64,000 bases of DNA, taken from contig CM060312.1 in the NCBI GenBank assembly GCA_030674185.1, positions 5,601,528 through 5,665,527 on the forward strand. Reading direction: 5' to 3'. Shown one piece after another: positions 51,163 through 63,084 of the stretch; positions within the stretch are counted from its first letter, which is position 1; every line of letters starts with the position of its first letter. The notes beneath the pieces were generated by a model. It had not been told where the DNA came from and did not search any database. It saw only the letters and a list, made by a program, of their open reading frames with translations. This DNA is from Monoplex corrugatus (Eukaryota; Mollusca; Gastropoda; Littorinimorpha; Ranellidae). A program made the position numbers and the translations under genes.

Positions 51163-51690
51163 CAGTGCACTTGGAGTGTGTATGCACGCTGGATTTTATG
51201 AAATTTTGTTCAAAATGTGACTGTAGGAACTGATATATTGACCTGACCATGTATTTTGTAAGGCATTTTTCACCTGAAAATTTCTCTAATTTTACTTGTA
51301 CCATTACTCAGCAACCATGAGGGTTAGACAGTTGAAATTTCGGCATGTTGTTCACCAATCTTTTAATATATGACCTGCCAAATTTCAAAGCTCTCTGTTT
51401 TCGTTTGTTTGTATGACAATTTTTCTCATTCCCATACAACAAATGAAAACAGACAGCTTTGAAATTTGGCAAGTTATATATTAAAAGATTGGTGTACAAC
51501 ATGCTGAAATTTCAACTGTCTAACCCTCATGGTTGCTGAGTAATGGTACAAGTAAGATCAGAGTAATTTTCAGGTGAAAAATGACTTACAAAATATACAG
51601 TCAGGTTAATATATCAGTTCCTACTGTCACATTTTGAATGAAATTTCATAAAATCCAACTCGCACACACTCCAAGTACACTGTCCGAAAC
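51163..51690. repeat. Central palindrome of the piggyBac-like element, ~255-bp arms
   Basis: The left arm contains CTTGGAGTGTGT, CAGCAACCATGAGGGTTAGA and CAGTTGAAATTTCGGCATGT; the right arm holds CATGCTGAAATTTCAACTGT, CTAACCCTCATGGTTGCTGA and CACACACTCCAAG. The turn is at about 51420. A transcript through here would form a long stem. Confidence 0.88.
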
Positions 51691-51795
51691 AAGTTCAAAT
51701 GTTGTGTCATTGATCATCCTCAGAGGATCAGTCTTGATGGTGAGGACATGAACAGGCTTCTTGTCGACCCTCTTCAGGACTGCAACACTCCCTGC
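51660..51795 (-). pseudogene. Possible transposase C-terminal fragment
   Basis: The minus strand reads AVLKRVDKKPVHVLTIKTDP and LRMINDTTFELVSDSVLG. The KRxDKKxVxVLxT pattern recalls the region after the catalytic core of piggyBac transposases (KWKDKRxVxxLST type). Only this piece is seen and the assignment depends on the surrounding TTAA element. Confidence 0.45.
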
Positions 51796-52136
51796 AACAA
51801 ATCCAATAAGTGCACTTCACTTGCACATCAATCTGATTTATTATTTTATTCATGTATGAATTCAGCAGAAAGGTTGACACAATTATAGTCTTTCCCATGC
51901 ATCATGCTCATTTCTTTTATTGATGGAGTTATTTATTTTGAAGTTCAGTTGTTGCTGTTCTTTTCTCTCACCATTATCTGACAAATTTCCACCACACGCA
52001 TGTAAACACACAAGACATATTCATGCACACATATTTGCACATACACACAACAAATTCTTTAAATCAAAGAACGAACACACACACTTCACACACACACTTC
52101 AAAGTCACACACACACAAACACACACATATATCAAT

Positions 52137-52243
<107 letters not shown>

Positions 52244-52429
52244 AGCAGTATTGTGAACAAAGTAGTCACTTACCTTTCCTAGAACAAGCACTTCACTACG
52301 ATCTGGCTTCAGAGCTGGCAGCTGAGTGAGGTGGCATTCCCTTGCAGTCAAAAAACAACATGAAGAAATCCAAGGGGGCGTGGCTCGCCATTTGCACACG
52401 TAGGCATGGTCAATCAGTGAATGGAGCGA

Positions 52430-52766
52430 TGAGAGGAAAAAATCTCATACCGTCACACCTATCACTGCTGAAAGCATCACTAAATTCATCTTCCTCCAAC
52501 TCACTACCACCAGCAGAACTATGTGTTTCCCTCTCGTTCTCGCTCGATTCACCAAGTGCAACACCTCCAATTGCGTATTGTGCTGACTCACCCGACTGGT
52601 AGCTCTTATTGTCTCCTTCTTCCTCTGGGCTTGAGGGTAAGTCCTCCTCACTGAATTCTTCATCTGATCCAGCCGTACACACCATTTCCAGCACCTCTTC
52701 AACAGTATACTCACAGCGAGATTCTCTCGAAGAGCGCTGAGATGTTGAGTGTTGTTGTTCGGCCAT
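52430..52766 (-). pseudogene. piggyBac-like transposase, N-terminal fragment
   Basis: From a Met at 52764-52766 the minus strand reads MAEQQHSTSQRSSRES, then YTVEEVLEMVCTAGSDEEFS, then a long acidic, Ser-rich stretch (EEDLPSSPEEEGDNKS) ending near FSSDRCDGM. A short helix (VEEVLEMV) followed by an acidic low-complexity region is typical of the N-terminus of piggyBac transposases. The DDD catalytic core is absent; the reading frame runs into unrelated sequence and a GT microsatellite. The element therefore cannot make its own transposase. Confidence 0.65.
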
Positions 52767-53101
52767 TTTCTTTTCTGTTGTCTCCTTCACTGCAGAGATA
52801 CTGGGTCGTGAACTTTGCACTGTCTACACACCAACAGCAGAGCACAGTGACCTAATGGCTTGAAACGAGACTAAGAATGACCGAAGAATCTACTTCTGAC
52901 CATTAGTTTCGGATAACGGAAATATTGAAAGCCCCGCGAATTTTCAAAACCCCATGTCGGATTTCTCTGATGCTCATACACAAGCACTGTTGAGTCATGA
53001 TCGGGAAATCCTGATGCTTGTAGCGAGAGATTTAACACAATGTTAACATCCTACACATACAGGTAAAATCTCCAGAAACCACCATATCATCTGCTACACA
53101 C

Positions 53102-53223
53102 CTGAAATGACTTTATGAACGTCCATAATAACGTGCGTATGCCCTCGCCTCGACTCAGCACTTGATGAGACGCATCACACGGAACAGACGGAAGAAATTG
53201 ATGCTGATGATTGATTTGCCCGG
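53102..53223 (-). CDS. CaV1 exon: IVS4 voltage sensor, with a one-base deletion
   Basis: The exon follows TTTTTTAG and reads PGKSIISINFFRLFRVMRLI, then K, then hits a stop because one G is missing near 53160-53162 (AAGTGCTG where AAGGTGCTG is expected). In the next frame it continues VLSRGEGIRTLLWTFIKSFQ. Together these are the repeat IV S4 voltage sensor, with its regularly spaced arginines and lysine, and the S4-S5 linker, both nearly invariant in L-type channels. Observed length is 122 nt; 123 (41 codons, phase 0 at both ends) is expected. Donor GTGTGT is weak. This is the most upstream certain exon in the window. Confidence 0.93.
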
Positions 53224-53975
53224 CTAAAAAACAGTAGGCATAAACAAGAACATGTAAGAGGACATACATATACATATATTACTGCAGCAATGAGTTCTAC
53301 AAAAATCATCACAAGTTTCATAAAAATTATCAATTAGTGAAAAAAAAAAAAGGAAAAGAAAAAGAAAAAAAAAGGAAAAAGTGCAATATATATTGCAGCA
53401 TATATGTGTAAGACACATCAAAAACATACAAGTACATGTTTGCGTTTTTCAATCATGCATAATTAGTACCACATGGATTAGCAAAGATAACGACATTTAA
53501 ACCACTGAAATGTTAGTTTACATTCATAGGCACAACAATACTGATAAGATGGTAAATTCCATGTAGTAACTCTTTGAGACAAGTTTTATCATTGATAAGC
53601 ATAACAACAGCTCTGTGTACACAGCAAAAGTTACAGAGAGAGTCAAGCTTTCCACTAGTCAATTGACATCACTATGCACTGCACAGAAATGTTCACAAAC
53701 TGTGAGAAAGACCGAAGTGTTTGAATAATGTTGACTATTAATGTGTGAAATACTATAGTTTTATATGTATCATGAATTGCATATTGTTTGCTTGACAAGA
53801 ATTATACAGATTGCTAATGTGTCATGTATTACACAGCCATTTTCAAAAGGATTCACTCCAACAAGGCCACAAGAGTTAGATAAGACATGAAATACACGGA
53901 CTGGTCTACACAATGGAGAGTCCTACTGCATGCCTTTACCACCATCTCTCTAGCTACTCACAGCCATACACTTAC

Positions 53976-54077
53976 CTGGACACCAACACTACCACTGTCA
54001 CCCTGTACATTACCTGACACATCTGGTTTTAATGTCACTGACCTCTGATTGGTTTTAACTTCAGAGATGAATCTGTC
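53976..54077 (-). CDS. Candidate CaV1 IVS3-S4 linker exon
   Basis: A strong donor (CCAG/GTAAGTG) ends an open stretch of up to 102 nt, phase 0 at both ends, bounded by an in-frame TAG that is also a possible acceptor (GTGTAG). It reads DRFISEVKTNQRSVTLKPDV and SGNVQGDSGSVGVQ. Joined to PGKSIISINFFRLF it would give a hydrophilic extracellular S3-S4 linker, and SEV recalls the SEVN seen at the end of IVS3 in CaV1. Shorter acceptors (ACCAG or TGTCAG) would not keep phase 0. The polypyrimidine tract is weak, so this may be chance. Confidence 0.35.
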
Positions 54078-54169
54078 CTACACCACGGCTAACTTCTGGA
54101 AATCACTTGTGTTACTTACAACAGGATAGGACTAAACACCCATTGATACCAGTATCTTGTTCATCTTGA

Positions 54170-56130
54170 ATATAGCTCCAGCTTGTAATATTTGTATCTT
54201 TCTTATGAACACAGCTTCAGCTTGCTACATTACTACCTTCCCCTGAATACAGCTTCAGCTTGTTACATTACTACCTTCCCCTGAATACACTTTCAGCTTG
54301 TTATATTACTACCTTCCTCTGAATACAGCTTCAGCTTGCTACATTACTACCTTCCCCTGAATACAGCTTGTTACATTACTACCTTCCCCTGAATACAGCT
54401 TCAGCTTGTTACATTACTACCTTCCCCTGAATACAGCTTGTTACATTACTACCTTCCCCTGAATACAGCTTGTTACATTACTACCTTCCCCTGAATACAG
54501 CTTGTTTACATTACTACCTTCCCCTGAATACAGCTGTGTTACATTCCTATCCTTCCCCTGAATACAGCTCCTTGTTACATTACTACCTTCCCTGAATACA
54601 GCTTGTTACATTACTACCTTCCCCTGAATACAAGCTTGTACATTACTACCTTCCCCTGAATACAGCTTAGTTGTACATTACTACCTTCCCCTGACATACA
54701 GCTTGTTACATTACTCTTCCCCTGAATACACTTCAGCTTGTTACATTACTATCCTTCCCCTGAATACAGCTTCAGCTTGCTACATTACTTCCTTCCCCTG
54801 AATACAGCTTAGTTTTACATTACTTCCTTCCCCTGAATACAGCTTCACTTGCTACATTACTTCCTTCCCCTGAATACAGCTTCAGCTTGCTACATTACTA
54901 TCCTTCCCCTGAATATAGCTTCAGCTTGTACATTACTTCCCCTGAATACAGCTTCAGCTTGCTACATTACTACCTTCCCCTGAATACAGCTTCAGCTTGC
55001 TACATTACTTCCCCTGAATACAGCTTCAGCTTGCTACATTACTTCCTTCCCCTGAATATAGCTTCAGCTTGCTACATTACTTCCTTCCCCTGAATACACG
55101 CTTATCAGCTTGCTACATTACTACCTTCCCTGAATCATCAGCTTGTTACATTACTACCTTCCCCTGAATACAGCTTGGTTACATTCTACCTTCCCCTGAA
55201 TACAGCTTCAGCTTGCTACATTACTTCCTTCCCCTGAATACAGCTTAGCTTGCTACATTACTTCCTTCCCCTGAATACAGCTTCAGCTTGCTACATTACT
55301 TCCTTCCCCTGAATACAGCTTGTTACATTACTACCTTCCCCTGAATACAGCTTCAGCTTGCTACATTACTTCCTTCCCCTGAATACAGCTTCAGCTTGTT
55401 ACATTACTTCCTTCCCCTGAATACAGCTTCAGCTTGTTATATTACTACCTTCCCCAGAATACAGCTTCAGCTTGTTACATTACTACCTTCCCCTGAATAC
55501 AGCTTCAGCTTGTTATATTACTACCTTCCCCAGAATACAGCTTCAGCTTGCTACATGAGTACCTTTCTGTTGAATACAGCTTCAGAGTACCTTTCTCTTC
55601 AATACAGCTTCACCTTGCTACATGAATACCTTTCTGTTGAATACAGCTTCAGCTTACAAGATGGAATACCTTTCTGTTGAATACAGCTCAAGCTTGCTAC
55701 GCAAATACCTTTCTGTTGAATACAGCTTCCACTTGCTAGATGAGTATCTTTCTGCTGAATACAGCTTCAGCTTGCTAGATGAATACCTGTCTGTTGAATA
55801 CAGCTTCAGCTTGCTATGCGAGTACCTTTCTGTTCAATACAGCTTCAGCTTGCTACATGAGTACCTTTCTCTTCAATACAGCTTCAGCTTGCTACATGAG
55901 TACCTTTCTGCTGAATACAGCTTCAGATTGCTACATGAGTACCTTTCTGTTGAATACAGCTTCAGCTTGCTACATGAGTACCTTTCTCTTCAATACAGCT
56001 TCAGATTGCTACATGAGTACCTTTCTGCTGAATACAACTTCAGCTTGCTAGATGAGTACCTTTCTGTTGAATACAACTTCAGCTTGCTAGATGAGTACCT
56101 TTCTGTTGAATACAGCTTCACCTTGCTGCA
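54170..56130. repeat. 38/39-bp minisatellite (GAATACAGCTTCAGCTTGCT...)
   Basis: In 54170-55550 units read GAATACAGCTTCAGCTTGCT, ACATTACTACCTTCCCCT (38 bp), with 32-bp forms lacking TCAGCT. From about 55550 to 56130 they become GAATACAGCTTCAGCTTGCT, ACATGAGTACCTTTCTGTT (39 bp). The change to a multiple of three explains why the right block has a 171-codon open frame. Units in 54480-54760 are eroded by many one-base indels. Confidence 0.95.
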
Positions 56131-57190
56131 CTTGTAAAAACTTGTTAACATTTACAGATGAGGAGCTTTTAAGAACACACTTATCACAGATTGGTACTCA
56201 CTGATTCCTCAAAATATTTTCTTAACCCCCTGAAAGTCTGGTTTTTTGTTTTGTTTTGTTTTTCTATCACAAGATTGATTTAATCATGCAAACCTGAAGT
56301 TTTTGCAAAAATTAAAAGCTGAACATTTCTCCTATAAATGCTGCTGTTGTTTTTACCACTACAAGCCATTAGAAATAGCAGCAAAAGCAACTTTGCTTAA
56401 TCTTAGTCCTAGTGGACATAAGAGTTCTTGTTGATTCAAGCAAGCTTATCAAAATAGACCAACCAGTAACCTGTCCCTTTTTCTGTAATCAATTTTCAGG
56501 TAAAAGAAAAGAGAAAAAAAAAGACCCAAAAATGTTATACTAAATCCTACGTGACAACTAGTGAGAAAAGCCAAAGTTTGACTAACTACCAACCCCCACA
56601 AATGTCGATATTTCTAATATTTCTTCTACAAAAGAACCACAAGTACCACCGCTACAATCTAGTTGGTCAAATAGCCTACAGAATGGATGGAACCCCTTAA
56701 GCTTTGCATGCAAGACCAACACTTTTATATATACATAGTTTCCTCTGTATGGCTTGACCACAAGAATAGGGGGGTAGAGCTATCACAGTCACAGACAGTA
56801 GGGAATACAAACGGACAGTTGAACAGGGCAGATGACTGGCATCAAATAAGAGAGGACTCCAAGACTGAAAGAGGACAGGGAATCAGGAAGAGCAGAAAGA
56901 GCACCTACCAAAGACAAAGAGAGGACGTAACAGACCATTTACACCTGGTAGCAAGTAAAGTACTTTTCCTCAGTCAGCATGCACACTGTGGGACCACTTT
57001 CTTCATAAAGACAGGACACTGACAGGTCTGTGGGCCTGGGCAGATGTCAACAGGCTTTGTACACGTTCATAACGCATGCACTATAGAGGTGGACAGAGAC
57101 AGAACTGGATCAGGAGAAAGGGGCAATGGCCATGGAGGGTGGGTGGATGATGGAATATTTGGAAAAAAGGGTAGGAGACAGGGAGTGGGA
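56131..57190. other. Intronic sequence without recognised features
   Basis: Ordinary A/T-rich sequence. I searched both strands for the IVS1-S3 channel exons here and saw none. Confidence 0.45.
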
Positions 57191-57194
57191 AGGG

Positions 57195-60100
57195 ATGATG
57201 GACATATATGGAACGGGGAAAGGGTAGGGGCAGGGGACAGGGGGTGATGGATGATGGACATATATATGGCAAGGGGCAGGGGAGAGGGGATGATGGGTGT
57301 ATATGGAAAAGGACAGGGCACAGGAAGGGGGTGGACGATATATATGGAAAGGGGCAGGGGATGATGGACATATATGGAAAGGGACAATGGATGATGGACA
57401 TATATGGAAAGGGGCAGGAGATGATGGACATCTATGGAAAGGGGCAGGGGATGATGGACATCTATGGAAAGGGGCAGGTGATGGACATCTATGGAAAGGG
57501 GACAATGGATGATGGACATCTATGGAAAGGGCAGGGGGAAGTGATGGACATCTATGGAAAGGGGCAGGGGTGGTGGACATCTATGGAAAGGGGCAGGGGT
57601 GTGGAATTTGGAACAATACTATGGAAAGGGGCAGGGGAGTGATGGACATCTATGGAAAGGGGCAGGGGGTGATGGACATCTATGGAAAGGGGCAGGGGGT
57701 GGTGGACATCTATGGAAAGGGGCAGGGGGTGTGGACATCTATGGAAAGGGGCAGGGGGTGATGGACATCTATGGAAAGGGGCAGGGGGTGTGGACATCTA
57801 TGAGGAAAGGAGGGGCAGGAGGTGATGGACATCTATGGAAAGGGGCAGGGGTGATGGACATCTATGGAAAGGGGCAGGAGGTGATGGACATCTATGGAAA
57901 GGGGCAGGGGTGATGGACATCTATGGAAAGGGGCAGGGTGATGGACATCTATGGAAAGGGGCAGGGGGTGATGGACATCTATGGAAAGGGGCAGGGGTGA
58001 TGGACATCTATGGAAAGGGGGCAGGGGGTGATGGACATCTATGGAAAGGGGCAGGGGGTGATGGACATCTATGGAAAGGGGCAGGGGGTGATGGACATCT
58101 ATGGAAAGGGGCAGGGGTGATGGACATCTATGGAAAGGGGCAGGGGGTGATGGACATCTATGGAAAGGGGCAGGGGATGATGGACATCTATGGAAAGGGG
58201 CAGGGGGTGATGGACATCTATGGAAAGGGGCAGGGGTGATGGACATCTATGGAAAGGGGCAGGGGGTGATGGACATCTATGGAAAGGGGCAGGGGGTGAT
58301 GGACATCTATGGAAAGGGGCAGGGGGTGATGGACATCTATGGAAAGGGGCAGGGGATGATGGACATCTATGGAAAGGGGCAGGGGGTGATGGACATCTAT
58401 GGAAAGGGGCAGGGGGTGGTGGACATCTATGGAAAGGGGCAGGGGTGGATGGACATCTATGGAAAGGGGCAGGGGGTGATGGACATCTATGGAAAGGGAC
58501 AATGAATGATGGACATCTATGGAAAGGGGCAGGGGGTGATGGACATCTATGGAAAGGGGACATGGAGTGATGGACATCTATGGAAAGGGCAGGGGGTGAT
58601 GGACATCTATGGAAAGGGACAATGAATGATGGACATCTATGGAAAGGGGCAGGGGTGATGGACATCTATGGAAAGGGCAGTGAATGATGGACATCTATGG
58701 AAAGGGGCAGGGGGGTGATGGACATCTATGGAAAGGGCAGGGAGTGATGGACATCTATGGAAAGGGGCAGGGGGTGATGGACATCTATGGAAAGGGACAA
58801 TGAATGATGGACATCTATGGAAAGGGACAATGAATGATGGACATCTATGGAAAGGGGCAGGGGAGTGATGGACATCTATGGAAAGGGATGCACATGAAGG
58901 GCAGGGAGTGATGGACATCTATGGAAAGGGGCAATGGGAGTGATGGACATCTATGGAAAGGGGCAGGGGGTGATGGACATCTATGGAAAGGGGCAGGGTG
59001 AATGATGGACATCTATGGAAAGGGGCAGGGGGTGATGGACATCTATGGAAAGGGGCAGGGGTGATGGACATCTATGGAAAGGGGCATGGGAGTGATGGAC
59101 ATCTATGGAAAGGGGCAGGGGTGGATGGACATCTATGGAAAGGGGCAGGGTGATGATGGACATCTATGGAAAGGGGCAGGGGGTGGATGGACATCTATGG
59201 AAAGGGCAGGGAAGGTGATGGACATCTATGGAAAGGGGCAGGGGGTGATGGACATCTATGGAAAGGGGCAGGGGGTGATGGACATCTATGGAAAGGGCAG
59301 GTGGGATGATGGACATCTATGGAAAGGGCAGGGAGGTGATGGACATCTATGGAAAGGGCAAGGGGATTATGGACATCTATGGAAAGGGGCAGGGGGTGAT
59401 GGACATCTATGGAAAGGGGCAGGGGGTGATGGACATCTATGGAAAGGGGCAGTGGGATGATGGACATCTATGGAAAGGGGCAGGGAGTGATGGACATCTA
59501 TGGAAAGGGGCAGGGGATGATGGACATCTATGGAAAGGGGCAGGGGGTGATGGACATCTATGGAAAGGGCAGGATGATGGACATCTATGGAAAGGGGCAG
59601 GGTGATGGACATCTATGGAAAGGGCAGTGTGATGGACATCTATGGAAAGGGGCAGGGGTGGATGGACATCTATGGAAAGGGGCAGGGGGTGATGGACATC
59701 TATGGAAAGGGGCAGGGGAGTGATGGACATCTATGGAAAGGGGCAGGGGGTGATGGACATCTATGGAAAGGGGCAGGGGGATGATGGACATCTATGGAAA
59801 GGGGCAGGGGGTGATGGACATCTATGGAAAGGCGGAGAGAACAGGAGTGGACACTATGGAAGGGCAGGTGATGGAATAGGAAAGGGGCAGGGTGATGGAC
59901 ATCTATGGAAACAGGTGGACAGGGGGGCTGTGATGGACATCTATGGAAAGGGGCAGGGGGTGATGGACATCTATGGAAAGGGGCAGGGGGGTGATGGACA
60001 TCTATGGAAAGGGGCAAGAGGGGTGATGGACATCTATGGAAAGGGGCAATGATGATGGACATCTATGGAAAGGGCAGGGGGTGATGGACATCTATGGAAA

Positions 60101-61610
60101 GGGGAAGGGGTGGTGGACATCTATGGAAAGGGGCAGGGGGTGATGGACATCTATGGAAAGGGACAGGGGGTGATGGACATCTATGGAAAGGGGCAGGGGT
60201 GATGGACATCTATGGAAAGGGGCAGGGGGTGATGGACATCTATGGAAAGGGCAATGAATGATGGACATCTATGGAAAGGGGCAGGGGGTGATGGACATCT
60301 ATGGAAAGGGGCAGGGGAGTGATGGACATCTATGGAAAGGGGCAGGGGGTGTGGACATCTATGGAAAGGGACAATGAATGATGGACATCTATGGAAAGGG
60401 GCAGGGGTGATGGACATCTATGGAAAGGGGCAGGGGTGATGGACATCTATGGAAAGGGGCAGGGGGTGGTGGACATCTATGGAAAGGGGCAGGGGTGATG
60501 GACATCTATGGAAAGGGGCAGGGGGTGATGGACATCTATGGAAAGGGGCAGGGGGTGATGGACATCTATGGAAAGGGGCAGGGGTGATGGACATCTATGG
60601 AAAGGGGCAGGGAGGTGATGGACATCTATGGAAAGGGGGCAGGGGGTGATGGACATCTATGGAAAAGGGGCAGGTGTGAATTGGTGTGATGGACATCTAT
60701 GGAAAGGGGCAGGGGTGATGGACATCTATGGAAAGGGGCAGGGGTGTGACATATGGAAGGGCATGATGGACATCTATGGAAAGGGGCAGGGGACAATGGA
60801 TGATGGACATCTATGGAAAGGGGCAGGATGGAAGGACATCTAATGGAAAGGGGCAGGAGGTGATGGACATCTATGGAAAGGGGCAGGGGAATGATTGGAC
60901 ATCTATGGAAAGGGGCAGGGATGGACATTATGGAAAGGGCAGGTGGACAATATGGAAAGGGGCAGGGGACAATGGATGTGGACATATATGGAAAGGGGCA
61001 GGGGACATATGGAAAGGTGGATGTGGACATATAATGGAAAGGGCGGGCAGTGAATGTGGCATATATGGAACGGGGCAGGGGATAGGTGGACATATATGGT
61101 AAGGGGCAGGGGACAATGGATGGTGGACATATAAGGAAAGGGGCAGTGAATGATAGCCATATATGGAAAGGGGCAGGGGCAGTGAATGATGGCCATAAAT
61201 GGAAAGGGGCTGAGGACAGGGAATGATGGGTGATGGCCATATATGGAAAGGGGCTGAGGACAGGGAATGATGGATGATGGCCATATATGGAAAGGGGCTG
61301 AGGACAGGGAATGATGGGTGATGGTCATATATGGAAAGGGGCTGAGGACAGGGAATGATGGATGATGGCCATATATGGAAAGGGGCTGAGGACAGGGAAT
61401 GATGGGTGATGGCCATATATGGAAAGGGGCTGAGGACAGGGAATGATGGGTGATGGTCATATATGGAAAGGGGCTGAGGACAGGGAATGATGGGTGATGG
61501 CCATATATGGAAAGGGGCTGAGGACAGGGAATGATGGATGATGGCCATATATGGAAAGGGGCTGAGGACAGGGAATGATGGGTGATGGTCATATATGGAA
61601 AGGGACAGGT
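57195..61610. repeat. 29-30-bp G-rich minisatellite, ~145 copies, with a 44-bp subfamily at the right end
   Basis: The main unit is GATGGACATCTATGGAAAGG followed by GGCAGGGGGT or a one- or two-base variant. At the left edge units have ACATATATGG; from about 61140 the unit becomes GATGGCCATATATGGAAAGG, GGCTGAGGACAGGGAATGAT, GGGT, about 44 bp, repeated some nine times nearly perfectly. AGGGACAATGAATGAT variants recur in the middle. G runs make the plus strand a plausible G-quadruplex former. Many open frames on both strands reflect the repeat only. Confidence 0.97.
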
Positions 61611-61848
61611 GATGAGAAATGAATCAGGGACATATTTGTTACACCTGACTGTGACTGAAAATTTAATGTGTTCACATGGACAAATCCCATTGCATTACTT
61701 TACCATTCAAGTTCATTTTACAGGAGACAAAGCAGATTGTTTTATCATAAATGACAACCAAGCTCTGTTACACATCTTCTTCTATATTTTGATAATGAAA
61801 AATCTACCTTCCCCTGACTCCATGTTTTAACAAGAGAAGCTTCTATAT

Positions 61849-61935
61849 CAACCCTTTGACCATCTAACCTTATCCACCAACTGCAAAACGTTAACCATTT
61901 AACTTGCTCTCCTTATTGATGGAGTTAATGGGTTG
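61849..61935. mobile_element. Palindromic TTAA-type MITE, partial copy 9
   Basis: CAACCCTTTGACCATCTAAC, then CCACCAACTGCAAAACGTTA, then the inverted end GATGGAGTTAATGGGTTGA. Strongly diverged but in the family order. Confidence 0.55.
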
Positions 61936-62444
61936 AAAAGACATGTCTATAACTCTACTAACAGCAGCTAGCTTCAACTCTTCCATCTTTTAATGCTATT
62001 CTTCTATTGTTTAATGTATAAAGTCTGTTTAAGAAACACACCCTGTGATTAACCTGAGCCATGTACATCTCCTTTATGTTCAAATTTTACCCCTTCTATT
62101 CGTACTGTGCTTTCTTTGCTATTCACCAGTCTAGCTCAAATCTGTTCAAACTCTGAAAACGAAGCATGTGGTAATTTCACATGAAGATGAGATAAAACTA
62201 TGTATTCTGTGAGTGTGTTCCTGTCTTTTAACTTTTTAATCCACACATGTTCACCTAGACACACATATACAACATCAGCCTGGATGTTAGTGTTCAACAT
62301 GTATGTCATCAATCAATGTACACTAGCAATGCAGTACATGTTCCATGTTACTGGTACCCTGCTTTTCTGCAATGCTGTAACTAGATCATAGTGGATGGGG
62401 TAAACCAGTTATGAAATGCAATCCTTATCTCATCCAGCTAGGCT

Positions 62445-62525
62445 GCTATTGTTATTGTTAATGTTACTGTTGCTTAAAGCCCAGTCAACTGAACAGAGCT
62501 ATTTCAGGGCTATAACCAGAGGTAA
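62445..62525. repeat. Dispersed repeat with AGAGC...TATAACC, copy 3
   Basis: TATTGTTATTGTTAATGTTA, TTAAAGCCCAGTCAACTGAA and CAGAGCTATTTCAGGGCTAT match the blocks seen at 14104-14212 and 24806-24935. Shorter and more diverged. Confidence 0.5.
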
Positions 62526-63020
62526 TTCTGACCTTACTGTAGACTGGGATAAACCAACCATTATCAACACTATGAGCTTTTGTTACCAAAATAAAGAGTT
62601 AAGCAATAGCGCCTGACCTCTTGACTCTTTTTCGACAATGCTCAATAACACGTACACACACTAACTTTTCTGTTGATATAAATAAAAAAAAAGTCCAAAC
62701 TGCTAGAGCTTTTCTGTAAGAGGGGGTAGGGTGGGGACTGGAAGGACAGGGAAGGGGGATTATTTGACAAAAGACATGACACAGAGAGATAACAGCGAGA
62801 CTAACAGAGAGACTACATGAAGGACATAGGCAACAGCTAACAGAGTGGACCGCGCAGCACCAACCTCTCTGGGAACCATGGTGTAATCCAAGCCTTGCTT
62901 TAGAATTCAACAAGGACACACACACACACACACACGCACAGAGTGTTAGACAGACCGACCGGCATTCTCTGTAAGCCATGGCCTCTGACTGCTCCTGAGT
63001 GGGTGTTGTTCACAGCCAGG

Positions 63021-63022
<2 letters not shown>

Positions 63023-63081
<59 letters not shown>
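63023..63081. repeat. CA dinucleotide microsatellite
   Basis: About 29 uninterrupted CA units. A shorter CA run is at 62917-62940. Confidence 0.95.

Positions 63082-63084
<3 letters not shown>

Noticed and set aside
55622..56137. 171-codon frame reading YLSVEYSFSLLHE repeats
   Set aside because: It covers exactly the 39-bp unit block and has no splice or start context.
57208..61592. Numerous proline-rich and glycine-rich frames on both strands
   Set aside because: All are translations of the 29-30-bp and 44-bp G-rich array.
62599..62979. Cys/Val-rich minus-strand frame near the right edge as an upstream channel exon
   Set aside because: It is mostly GT repeat and intronic sequence; no IVS1-S3 residues are present.
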